Below are positions 1 to 7,561 of a stretch of 46,355 nucleotides of DNA, in pieces; the first letter of the stretch is position 1, and the number at the start of each line of letters is the position of its first letter. A program made the position numbers and the translations under genes. The notes below the pieces were generated by a model. That model was given only the letters and a program-made list of their open reading frames with translations. It was not told where the DNA came from and made no database searches. Source of the stretch: CAZFLD01 sp964519835 (GTDB taxonomy: Bacteria > Spirochaetota > Spirochaetia > DSM-27196 > CAZFLD01). Location of the stretch: NCBI GenBank assembly GCA_964519835.1, contig CAZFLD010000030.1:1-46355 (forward strand). Direction: 5' to 3'.

Positions 1-27
1 ATGCCGGCCGGCCCGGCAGTCGCGCCG
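1..27. repeat. 27-bp direct repeat, copy 1 (intergenic)
   Basis: These 27 bases recur without mismatch at 256-282, inside the downstream part of the neighbouring dioxygenase gene. This copy lies 14 bases beyond that gene's stop codon. The repeat is GC-rich and contains a GGCCGGCC-type palindromic core. It may be a small dispersed element or a local duplication; only two copies were noticed. Confidence 0.8.
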
Positions 28-41
28 ATCTCCCGCCGCCG

Positions 42-1082
42 TTACAGATCGATCACCCGCGGCTCGGCCCAGGTCACGTTGAATCGGTTCGTGACGTCGC
101 CTGCAACGTGTGTCTCGCGCAGCCGTGCGAATTGCTCGGGTGTCGTAAGAACCTCGTTTGGCCGCTTCTCGCTTCGCACGAGAAAATCGGCCTCGGGCGG
201 ATAGCACGCGGCCGGGACGTCCGCCGCCGGTGGCACGGCTCCGTTGTCCTTGACCATGCCGGCCGGCCCGGCAGTCGCGCCGGTTTCCGGCGCCGCCACG
301 ACCAGGCCGTCCCCGTACTCATCGGGAAGGCGCGTGATGTCCGCGTTTGTCGGAAGCTCGGCGCTCTGGTAGCGGAGATCCATGCTCCAGCGGACTCGGT
401 CCGTGTTGTTCCGGAAGCTCGCATGTGCGGTGCGATTTGTCATGATAAGCACGCCGCCTTTTCTAACCGGACAGGCTACTCGTTTGCCGGTGTGGGGAAA
501 GTCGTCTTGTGCAATTTGAAGATACCGCCCGCTTTTGTCGGCGTGGTGCTTCACGACCGGGCCGTCGTGGGACCGCGGAATGACCCAGAGGCAGCCGTTT
601 TCTTCCGTTGCGTCCACCAGAGGAACCCAAAAGGTCAGGATCAGGTGGGCATCACAGAACGGCTCGAAGTAAGCCGAGTCTTGATGCCACGGCACCGCGC
701 CATAACCGTAGCTGGGTATCTTGGGCCGAAGCCTGTACACGGAAGACGCGATGACCTCGGGGCCGACAATCTGGGCGGCGAGGTCGACGAGGTTTTGATC
801 TGTGATGAGGTGAAAGATTTCCGGGCCGTGGAGCACGTGGTTCCAGATAGACAGGGCGAGCTTGTCGGTCTCCTGCGATATACAAGCCAGGCGCGTTTCG
901 AAACTCTCTTCCTCGTATAGCCGCGAAATCTCACCGCGCTCGTAGAGCTTCCTGGCGCGCTTGTCGATTTCAGCTTCCAACTCGTCCGCGACCCGATCGA
1001 TCACGATATGGGGAATTGCATCCTCCACAACCAAGTAGCCCAGTTCCTTGAATGTGACGATCTGCTCGTTTGTAAGTGTCAT
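42..1082 (-). CDS. Phytanoyl-CoA dioxygenase (PhyH) family protein
   Basis: A 346-residue member of the Fe(II)/2-oxoglutarate dioxygenase superfamily, PhyH branch, likely cytoplasmic. The metal triad is visible: H133 and D135 in PWHQDSAY, and H220 in NRTAHASFRNN, followed by an Arg-containing strand (RVRWSMDLRY) expected to bind 2-oxoglutarate. These enzymes hydroxylate or oxidatively modify small organic substrates with O2; the substrate cannot be read from sequence. The ATG is preceded by AAAGGAG at good spacing. The gene diverges from the AraC/binding-protein regulator and may share its control. Residues about 262-295 form an Ala/Pro/Gly-rich segment that looks like an insertion and carries one copy of a 27-bp repeat also found just after the stop codon. 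Confidence 0.9.
   Translation of the reverse strand: MTLTNEQIVTFKELGYLVVEDAIPHIVIDRVADELEAEIDKRARKLYERGEISRLYEEESFETRLACISQETDKLALSIWNHVLHGPEIFHLITDQNLVDLAAQIVGPEVIASSVYRLRPKIPSYGYGAVPWHQDSAYFEPFCDAHLILTFWVPLVDATEENGCLWVIPRSHDGPVVKHHADKSGRYLQIAQDDFPHTGKRVACPVRKGGVLIMTNRTAHASFRNNTDRVRWSMDLRYQSAELPTNADITRLPDEYGDGLVVAAPETGATAGPAGMVKDNGAVPPAADVPAACYPPEADFLVRSEKRPNEVLTTPEQFARLRETHVAGDVTNRFNVTWAEPRVIDL
256..282. repeat. 27-bp direct repeat, copy 2 (inside PhyH gene)
   Basis: Exact second copy of bases 1-27, within the coding region of the PhyH-family gene at about residues 267-276. Here it encodes part of an Ala/Gly/Pro-rich stretch that does not look like core fold. It suggests an in-frame insertion or duplication of a short GC-rich element. 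Confidence 0.8.
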
Positions 1083-1207
1083 ACCTTACTCCTTTGATAA
1101 GGTTTAGTTCCTGACAACGCATCTTACTCGGTCCGGCATTGGCTGTGAACATCGATTTCTGGGCAACCGACATCAAAAACTTGCACACCTGTGGTAGGGT
1201 CGGTGCG

Positions 1208-2956
1208 ATGGGTGATGGTGGTTATTCGCAGATCTTTGTTACTCGCAGCGGTAAGACGATACCACCGGATCCCGGCAACCCGACGCAGTTTGATGTCCAC
1301 GACGCTCGATACTGGTACCGCCACGAGTACGCTCCGTGGATTGTGCCCCGCCTCGCGTTTCCACCGCGGCCCAGGCGCAACACCGCGGCCGGGTCACCGG
1401 CGGTTCGGCCGTGGCGACTCACCTGCCTCCTTCCCGGCGAGCATCCCTACTTTGCCTCTTACCTCAAGCGGATGGAGTTCGACTCCGTTCAGGCGGGCGT
1501 CGAACTGCAAGTGCTTTCCGCCGGTTGGGATCCGGAACAACACCTCGAGGACGTCAAAGTCACCGTCGAGAACCGGCCGGACTTTGTCATCTACGTGGCG
1601 CACCATACCGATATCGCGGTTCACGCGTTGGAGACGCTGCACACGGCCGGAATCCCGGCGCTTGGCAGCAATATGCCCCTGGAGCCCGAAGCCATACGCT
1701 ACGTTGTCGGTTGGACGGGACCGGACTCCTGGTCCCAGAGTCGATCGCTTGCCCGTCACTTTGCCCGGTGCTTGGGGGGCGAGGGCGGCTACGTTGTGAT
1801 TGGCCATGTGTCCGGTACCTCGGAGAACCTGGCGCGAACCTACGGTGTTGTGTCCGAGGTGGCTTCCACGGCACCCCACATGCGGTGCTTGGCGGTAGAG
1901 GCCGGCGTGTTTGACGCGGCGGCCACACGAGAACAGGTGGCGGAGCTTATACGAAGCTTTGGCAAGGACCTCAGGGGCATTGTCTCATCCGACGACAACG
2001 TCATTCAAAGCGGCATCGACCGCGCCCGCAAAGACGCCGGCCGGACCGATATCAAGTGTGTCGCCCACGGAAGTACCACGGTGGGTGTCCGGAAGCTCGT
2101 TCGCGGAGACCTGGAGGCAATCACGTACCAGAGTGCCGGGACGGACGGTGCCCTGGCGATTCAGTCCGCCCTCGATTGGCTTTCCGGGCTCGATATCGAA
2201 GCGGCGCGTTTTTTGCCGGTGCACGTGATCGACCGGCAGAACTATCAGGATTTTGCCGATCGCGTAGAATCGATAGAGGATTTCTCGGCGGACCCCCTGG
2301 CCGACGCCGTCTTGGCGGCGTCGGAGAAAGAGGTGGATATCTACTTCGACACTCTTCTTGAGCGCTTCGAGTCCACCAAGGTCCTGCGCCTGGAGTCCGT
2401 AAAAGGCATGGCGCTGGAAATCCTGTCGAGAGTCGCCTCGCTTACGCGTGAGTCCCGCGTGCCGACCGAGGACGTGTTTGTGAGTTTCGAGGATGCGTAC
2501 AAGCGCCTGGTTCGGCATGCCGAGGTGGACACGTTGCTCGAATGGCTTCGAGGCCTTTGCCACAGGCTGATCAGGGCACGTGCCGCCCGGAGTGAGTCGG
2601 CGCGGGTGCCGGGCGCCGGGGCGGAACTAGGCGACCGCCTTGTTGCTCAGGTAGAGCGGCGCTACGATAAGCCGATTTCTCTCAAGACCCTCAGCGCGGA
2701 ATTCGGCGTCTCCGCACCGTATTTGGGGCGTGTATTTCGAAAAAAGACCGGCCAGGCGTTTTCCGTCGTATTAAACTCGCGCCGCATCGAGAAGGCTAAG
2801 GAGCTGTTGCGATTTCGTTCCGTCCCGGCCAAAGACATAGCGCTCGAGCTCGGCTTCAACGACCCAAACTACTTCTACCTCGTGTTCAAACGGATCACCG
2901 GTAAGACCGTAAGCGCCTTTCTTGACGAATCGGCGTCGGAGACGCCCGACTCATAG
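1208..2956 (+). CDS. AraC-family regulator with periplasmic-binding-protein-like sensor domain
   Basis: A 582-residue one-component regulator. Residues about 65-350 resemble a type I sugar-binding protein and are plainly homologous to the ABC binding protein at 16543-17745: RYVVGWTGPD versus RYAITWTGPD, and AITYQSAGTDGALAIQ versus AITYQTAEGDGALAVQ. A mostly helical linker (about 350-475) follows, then two AraC helix-turn-helix motifs (about 477-575, including LSAEFGVSAPYLGRVFRKKTG and ELGFNDPNYF). There is no signal peptide or membrane segment, so it should sense its ligand in the cytoplasm, like XylR. The start is uncertain: a TTG at 1139 adds 23 residues. It diverges from the PhyH gene and precedes the glycyl radical enzyme, which is its most likely target together with the sugar importer. 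Confidence 0.85.
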   Translation: MGDGGYSQIFVTRSGKTIPPDPGNPTQFDVHDARYWYRHEYAPWIVPRLAFPPRPRRNTAAGSPAVRPWRLTCLLPGEHPYFASYLKRMEFDSVQAGVELQVLSAGWDPEQHLEDVKVTVENRPDFVIYVAHHTDIAVHALETLHTAGIPALGSNMPLEPEAIRYVVGWTGPDSWSQSRSLARHFARCLGGEGGYVVIGHVSGTSENLARTYGVVSEVASTAPHMRCLAVEAGVFDAAATREQVAELIRSFGKDLRGIVSSDDNVIQSGIDRARKDAGRTDIKCVAHGSTTVGVRKLVRGDLEAITYQSAGTDGALAIQSALDWLSGLDIEAARFLPVHVIDRQNYQDFADRVESIEDFSADPLADAVLAASEKEVDIYFDTLLERFESTKVLRLESVKGMALEILSRVASLTRESRVPTEDVFVSFEDAYKRLVRHAEVDTLLEWLRGLCHRLIRARAARSESARVPGAGAELGDRLVAQVERRYDKPISLKTLSAEFGVSAPYLGRVFRKKTGQAFSVVLNSRRIEKAKELLRFRSVPAKDIALELGFNDPNYFYLVFKRITGKTVSAFLDESASETPDS

Positions 2957-3033
2957 GCCGCCGTCGATTTTTTCACGTCGCTTTCCCGGTTTTCTAGGTT
3001 GTGGGTTCGTGCGGCCGATGGCAAACTCGAATC

Positions 3034-5343
3034 ATGGCAACACACAAACACGATCAATCTGCTCTTTCACGTACGAGCATCTCACGTACAAACAGCGGTC
3101 CGGCACCGTCACAGCGTATCAAGCGGCTTACTCAAAAGAGCCACGACCTCGCGGTCAGCGGCAAGCGTGACCTTCTGGTCGACAACGCGGAGTTCCTTGT
3201 CTACCACTGGTCCGGGGAATCCTCCGCCTTTACCCCCGCAACGGGCGACAGCGCCCATGACCACGCGATCAACATTGGCGATCACAACTGCCGGGTCGAC
3301 GTGGGGGGTGCGTTTCCGGGTCTCGAGGCTCTGCCTTCGCGCGTTGCAGGTTACGAAATGAATGAGACCAACTGGGCTCGCGACTACGCCTACTTCCTCG
3401 ACAACTCTCCGGCGGAGATTCACCCTGACGAGCTTATCGTGGGCGAGTTTCACTGGCAGTTGGACGAGGCCCGCCGATTTAAGTACCCCGAGGATCAAGT
3501 TGCGTTGGGGCTGGAAGCGCGCAAGCTCGGCGCCGGTGGAATCAGCTTTACGCATACCTGTCCCGATCTCTCCATCGGACTCGACCGAGGGTGGTCCCGG
3601 CTGATTGAAGAAGCTCAGACACGGGCGGAAGTGTTCCGGGCGGCAGGTAACAATGCATCGGCTGACTACCTCGATGCGATGGTTGTAGTGGGCAAGGCGG
3701 TCTCGAGATTTATCGCCCGCCATGGCGAGCGTGCCGAGGAGCTTGCGGAGGAGGCAACGGAGGGCAAGGACCGTGAGCGCTACAAACAAGTTGCCGAGAA
3801 CTGCCGGGTAATTGCCGATGAGAGGCCGAATACCCTGTACCAGGCAGTCCAGTGGATCCAGTTCTTCCTCGTGGCTGAGCGCCTCCACGGCCATGGAAAC
3901 GGCTACGGTCGCCTCGACCAGCTTCTCCAACCGTTTTACGCGGCGGACATTGCCGCCGGCCGAACAACACGGGAGCAAGCTCGGGAGCTTGTTGCCGAGA
4001 TCTACTTAAAGTACGGCGGCAACTACTGGTCCTTTGCGGGAAGAGACATAGACGGGCGAGATGCCACCAACGAGATGAGCTGGGTCTGCCTCGAGGCCTA
4101 CGACATCACCGGGGGCTACAATCACCTTGGACTTATGTGGCACGAGGGCATCGATCCGGACTACTTTGAATACGGTTGCGAGGTGGTGGCAAGACACGGC
4201 TGCGGAACCCCAACACTTGTCAACTACGATGTTATGCGCGACAGCCAACTTCGAAGTGGAGTGCTGCCCGAGCATGCGTGGAACGTTGCGTACTCCGGCT
4301 GCCAGTGGTACTGCGTCGTCGGGAGGGAATACAATGACCAGGACCTAAACTCCCTGGTGCTTGTGGAGCCCCTCAAGCGAGCAATAGATCGCGCCGTTGA
4401 GGCGGATGTCCGTACCTTTGACGCGTTTTGGGAGATCTACGACAAAGAGGTCAACGCCACCGCGGACATTCTGCGGGACTTCAAAAACAAGACCTACGAG
4501 TACCAGCACAAGGTGTGGCCGGAGATGGTGACGTCGTTTTGTATGCACGGTCCCCTCAACGTCGGGCGCGACGTAACCGACATGCGGGCGGTAGACTACA
4601 ACTACACGTCGGTAAACGTTTTGGGTGTTCCGAATGTTTCGGACTCGATGTTCACGCTCAAAAAGGCCGTGTTTGAAGAAAACCGATTCTCCTTGCGCGC
4701 GGTTCGCAACGCAACGGCGGCAAACTGGGAAGGCAACGAGGAGATGCGGCAATACCTCCTAAATCTGCCGAAGTTTGGCAACGACCTCGATGACGTTGAC
4801 GCAATGGCGACGCAGGTGTCCGAGCACGTCCGCGAGGTGCTGGAGAAGCGCAGGAACATCAAGGGATTCTGCTTCCGGCCGTCTCTGTTTCAATTTATGG
4901 GCCACACCTACGCCGGCCCCATAGTCGGCGCAACGCCCGACGGACGGACCATGGACGAACCTCTTGCCCATGGAATGAATCCGATGCACGGCAGAAACCG
5001 TGAGGGCATAACCGCAACCGCGCAGTCGTTTTGCAAACTCGATTTTACCAAGTATCAAGGTGGATCCTTCCAAATCGAGCTCGATCCGTCGTTTTTTCCG
5101 GCGGAGTACCCACGAAGCACGTATGTGAATGCCTTTGCGCTGAGCTTTTTCCAGATGGGTGGTGTGCAGATCAATCTCAACGTCGTTGACTTGGAACAAC
5201 TCCGCAGGGCGATGGAGCATCCCGAGGAGCCACAGTTTCGAGACCTGGTTGTGAAGGTGACCGGCTACTCCGCGCACTTTGTGAACATGGATCGAAAGCT
5301 CCAAGAGGAGTTCCTGCAGCGAGTCAACTACGCGACGCTGTAA
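3034..5343 (+). CDS. Glycyl radical enzyme (pyruvate formate-lyase family), atypical active site
   Basis: A 769-residue PFL-like glycyl radical enzyme; a GTG at 3001 would add 11 residues. The C-terminal radical loop is clear: VTGYSAHF with the radical glycine at about G744, 26 residues before the end. The region expected to hold the thiyl-radical cysteine reads SGCQWYC (C423 and C427). This is neither the adjacent Cys pair of true PFL nor the GCVE-type Cys-x-Glu of glycerol, choline and hydroxyproline enzymes, so the reaction is not assignable. The activase gene starts at the base after its stop codon, so the two are translationally linked. The binding-protein/AraC regulator immediately upstream suggests induction by a sugar-like ligand. 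The enzyme would work only without oxygen. Confidence 0.88.
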   Translation: MATHKHDQSALSRTSISRTNSGPAPSQRIKRLTQKSHDLAVSGKRDLLVDNAEFLVYHWSGESSAFTPATGDSAHDHAINIGDHNCRVDVGGAFPGLEALPSRVAGYEMNETNWARDYAYFLDNSPAEIHPDELIVGEFHWQLDEARRFKYPEDQVALGLEARKLGAGGISFTHTCPDLSIGLDRGWSRLIEEAQTRAEVFRAAGNNASADYLDAMVVVGKAVSRFIARHGERAEELAEEATEGKDRERYKQVAENCRVIADERPNTLYQAVQWIQFFLVAERLHGHGNGYGRLDQLLQPFYAADIAAGRTTREQARELVAEIYLKYGGNYWSFAGRDIDGRDATNEMSWVCLEAYDITGGYNHLGLMWHEGIDPDYFEYGCEVVARHGCGTPTLVNYDVMRDSQLRSGVLPEHAWNVAYSGCQWYCVVGREYNDQDLNSLVLVEPLKRAIDRAVEADVRTFDAFWEIYDKEVNATADILRDFKNKTYEYQHKVWPEMVTSFCMHGPLNVGRDVTDMRAVDYNYTSVNVLGVPNVSDSMFTLKKAVFEENRFSLRAVRNATAANWEGNEEMRQYLLNLPKFGNDLDDVDAMATQVSEHVREVLEKRRNIKGFCFRPSLFQFMGHTYAGPIVGATPDGRTMDEPLAHGMNPMHGRNREGITATAQSFCKLDFTKYQGGSFQIELDPSFFPAEYPRSTYVNAFALSFFQMGGVQINLNVVDLEQLRRAMEHPEEPQFRDLVVKVTGYSAHFVNMDRKLQEEFLQRVNYATL

Positions 5344-6345
5344 GTGACTTCCGCCGACAACGCCGCAGGCATCGGTCTAACGCCGGGCCTGCGCATCTTC
5401 GATATCCACCGAATGAGCACCCACGACGGACCGGGCATGCGGACCACGGTCTTTGTCAAAGGCTGCTCGCTCCACTGTCCGTGGTGCCACAACCCGGAGA
5501 GCATAGACGTCCGGCCCGAGCCGTGGTGGCTCGCGCATACGTGTATCGCCTGCGGGAAGTGTGTCGAGGCGTGCCCCAACGACGCGGTGACGCTTGGCCC
5601 GAGAGGCGTGGAGATAGACCGCCTCCGGTGCGACCGCGTCGGTTCTTGCGCAAAAGAGTGCCCCACGGGTGCAATAAAGATGGTTGGTCGGACGGCGAGC
5701 GTCGACGAGCTCGTTTCCCTTGCCGCGCGGGATCGTATCTTCTATGCCAATTCCGGCGGTGGCGTTACGGTTTCCGGAGGCGAGCCTCTCTTGCAGGCGG
5801 CGGGCGTCGCGGCTCTCGCGGGGCGCCTGCGCGCCGCCGGCATCCACGTTGCGGTGGACACCGCGGGCGCGGTCTCCCAGGATGCCCTCACCGACGTCCT
5901 ACCCACCGTGGATCTGGTTCTCCTCGACATCAAGACCCTTGATAAACAAAAGGCCTCTACTCTTCTCGGCCCCGCTTCGCGTCGGGTGCGGGCCTTCGCG
6001 CGTGCCTTGGCCGATGGCGCCCGGGCCGGCGGACGGCCGGACGTGTGGATCAGAACGCCAATTGTGCCCGGCGCCACGGACGATCCTTCGACCATCAAAA
6101 CAATCGCTCGTTTTATCAATGCCGAGATGGAAGGCGTCGTCTCACGTTGGGAGCTGTGCGCCTTTAATCCCTTGGGTGCGGAGAAGTACAGCCGGCTGGG
6201 ACAAACGTGGGTGTACAAAGATGCGGACCTCGTGTCGGCGGAGTTGCTCGAACGCCTCCGCCGCATCGGCCGGGAGTTGGTAGGCGACTCGGTCGCCGTT
6301 GTTGCCACAGGCCTCACGTCACAACAGGGCGCGACGCCGGACTAA
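5344..6345 (+). CDS. Glycyl radical enzyme activase (radical SAM)
   Basis: A 333-residue activating enzyme that uses SAM and a [4Fe-4S] cluster to put the glycyl radical on the upstream enzyme. The radical-SAM motif CSLHCPWC (C41, C45, C48) and the SAM-contact motif SGGEP are present. Between them lies a ferredoxin-like insert: the first site CIACGKCVEAC is complete (C67, C70, C73, C77), but the second reads CDRVGSCAKEC, with Val99 where a cysteine is normally found. The GTG start lies directly after the TAA of the glycyl radical enzyme with no spacer. It is a dedicated partner of that enzyme and not a sulfatase maturase, judging by its short length and adjacency. Confidence 0.92.
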   Translation: MTSADNAAGIGLTPGLRIFDIHRMSTHDGPGMRTTVFVKGCSLHCPWCHNPESIDVRPEPWWLAHTCIACGKCVEACPNDAVTLGPRGVEIDRLRCDRVGSCAKECPTGAIKMVGRTASVDELVSLAARDRIFYANSGGGVTVSGGEPLLQAAGVAALAGRLRAAGIHVAVDTAGAVSQDALTDVLPTVDLVLLDIKTLDKQKASTLLGPASRRVRAFARALADGARAGGRPDVWIRTPIVPGATDDPSTIKTIARFINAEMEGVVSRWELCAFNPLGAEKYSRLGQTWVYKDADLVSAELLERLRRIGRELVGDSVAVVATGLTSQQGATPD

Positions 6346-6389
6346 CTATGCGGCGCGGCCGGACCATGGTGCGGCCGCCGGGCCGGCCC

Positions 6390-6408
6390 GGGCGGCGACG
6401 CGCCGCCC
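6390..6408. other. GC-rich inverted repeat between convergent genes
   Basis: An 8-bp perfect stem (GGGCGGCG / CGCCGCCC) with a 3-base loop lies in the 88-bp gap between the activase and the convergent desaturase gene. The whole gap is very GC-rich. A two-way terminator is possible, but no run of T follows on either strand. Confidence 0.4.
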
Positions 6409-6433
6409 AAGGGCCCCCGGGCCGGCCGCGGAA

Positions 6434-7477
6434 CTACTCCTCGACGGCCACCGACTGCGAGTAGTCGGGCGGCACCGCGGTGTCGGGGAAGACCGGCTTG
6501 TAGGTGTAGCTCGGGTCCTCCCGTTGCTTCCTTTGTATGCTCACGACGTGGGCAAAGCCCTTAAAAAAGCCGCCGACGGGTTTCGGCGTGTCGTGGGCAA
6601 TCGCCTTGTGAAGCTTACGAAGGTTAAAAAACGGCACCGCCGCATACATGTGGTGTTCGATGTGATAGTTCATGTTCCAGTACAAAAACGACACAATTGG
6701 GCGCATCTTTATGGTGTGGCACGACACCCGCCAGTCGGGAACGTTCGGCGTGAGCCCAATGTGCTGCTGCATGCCGCAGCCGCGACTAAAAAAGCCGGTA
6801 AACCAATACCCAAAACTCACCACCCACAGCAGTACCCAGAGCTGAAAGTAGACAAACACAACGATCAGCGCCACGTGTCCCAAAATCAAAAAGCGGTTCC
6901 ACCAAAAGGATCGTTTGCGCTTGGGATCGTCCTTTTCGAAGAGGGGTTTCCATGCGAATACATCCGGAAGGTCACGGCCGAAGAACCGCGCGACGGCGGG
7001 GAAGAGGATCATCTTGACCTTTTTATAGTCAAAGGTGAGCCAGGAAAGATAGTCCTTCCAGTTAAAAGGCGCGGGAGTCAGGATCACCTCCTTGTCCAAA
7101 CCCTTGATCGCAGTGGTTTGATGATGCTTCATGTGACTTACGCGAAAGTGAACGGGGTCGTTCCACGTAAGAAAGGCAAAGAGTCCGTAGAAAAACTCGT
7201 TGAGTCCCTTGCTCTTGAACGGAGTTCCGTGGCTGAGCTCGTGAACGGTCGCCTCCATGCCCAGAAAGCCGAACACCAGGGCGTGTGCGTAACAGGCAAT
7301 GACCATTGGGATCCAGAGTTGCTCGAGGAAAAAGAACAGGCTGAGGCCGCCGGTAGCCAGCCACATGCCGAGTATTCCCAGCACCTGCAAGAGTCCACGC
7401 AAATCACTTTTTTGCGTTAAGTTTCTTAGCACTTGTCGATCTATTTTAGTCCTATACCATGTTATCTTTTGACTCAT
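6434..7477 (-). CDS. Membrane fatty acid desaturase family protein
   Basis: A 347-residue integral membrane di-iron desaturase. All three histidine boxes are visible: HELSH (79-83), HMKHH (115-119) and HIEHH (272-276), separated by hydrophobic helices around 30-75 and 193-230. Such enzymes introduce double bonds or oxygen into acyl chains using O2 and an electron donor. It is a close paralogue of the truncated gene at the right edge (45336-46355); the two share the order YRTxID...LTxKSDLxGLL and box spacing. AAGGAG lies upstream of the ATG. The gene diverges from a sterol desaturase-like gene across an AT-rich spacer, so both may act in one lipid-modifying pathway. Substrate unknown. Confidence 0.9.
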   Translation of the reverse strand: MSQKITWYRTKIDRQVLRNLTQKSDLRGLLQVLGILGMWLATGGLSLFFFLEQLWIPMVIACYAHALVFGFLGMEATVHELSHGTPFKSKGLNEFFYGLFAFLTWNDPVHFRVSHMKHHQTTAIKGLDKEVILTPAPFNWKDYLSWLTFDYKKVKMILFPAVARFFGRDLPDVFAWKPLFEKDDPKRKRSFWWNRFLILGHVALIVVFVYFQLWVLLWVVSFGYWFTGFFSRGCGMQQHIGLTPNVPDWRVSCHTIKMRPIVSFLYWNMNYHIEHHMYAAVPFFNLRKLHKAIAHDTPKPVGGFFKGFAHVVSIQRKQREDPSYTYKPVFPDTAVPPDYSQSVAVEE

Positions 7478-7502
7478 AGTCGCTCCTTATTGAAAAATAC
7501 AG

Positions 7503-7530
7503 TTGCAAATTACTAATGTTGTGCTAAAAT
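7503..7530 (+). promoter_or_regulatory. Putative sigma70-type promoter for the sterol desaturase-like gene
   Basis: TTGCAA (7503-7508), a 16-base spacer and TAAAAT (7525-7530) lie in the conspicuously AT-rich 84-bp gap between the divergent lipid genes. AAAGGAG at 7549-7555 then precedes the ATG at 7562. The match is by eye. Confidence 0.5.
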
Positions 7531-7561
7531 TAAAATCTAAATCATATTAAAGGAGATCCTT

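Noticed and set aside
5344..6345. Anaerobic sulfatase-maturing enzyme for the two sulfatases
   Set aside because: It is too short, has the glycyl-radical-activase layout and directly follows a glycyl radical enzyme gene 34 kb from the sulfatases.
6299..7420. A 373-codon open frame on the plus strand opposite the desaturase gene
   Set aside because: It is the antisense shadow of a gene with all three histidine boxes, a good ribosome-binding site and a paralogue; its product is basic with no recognisable domain.
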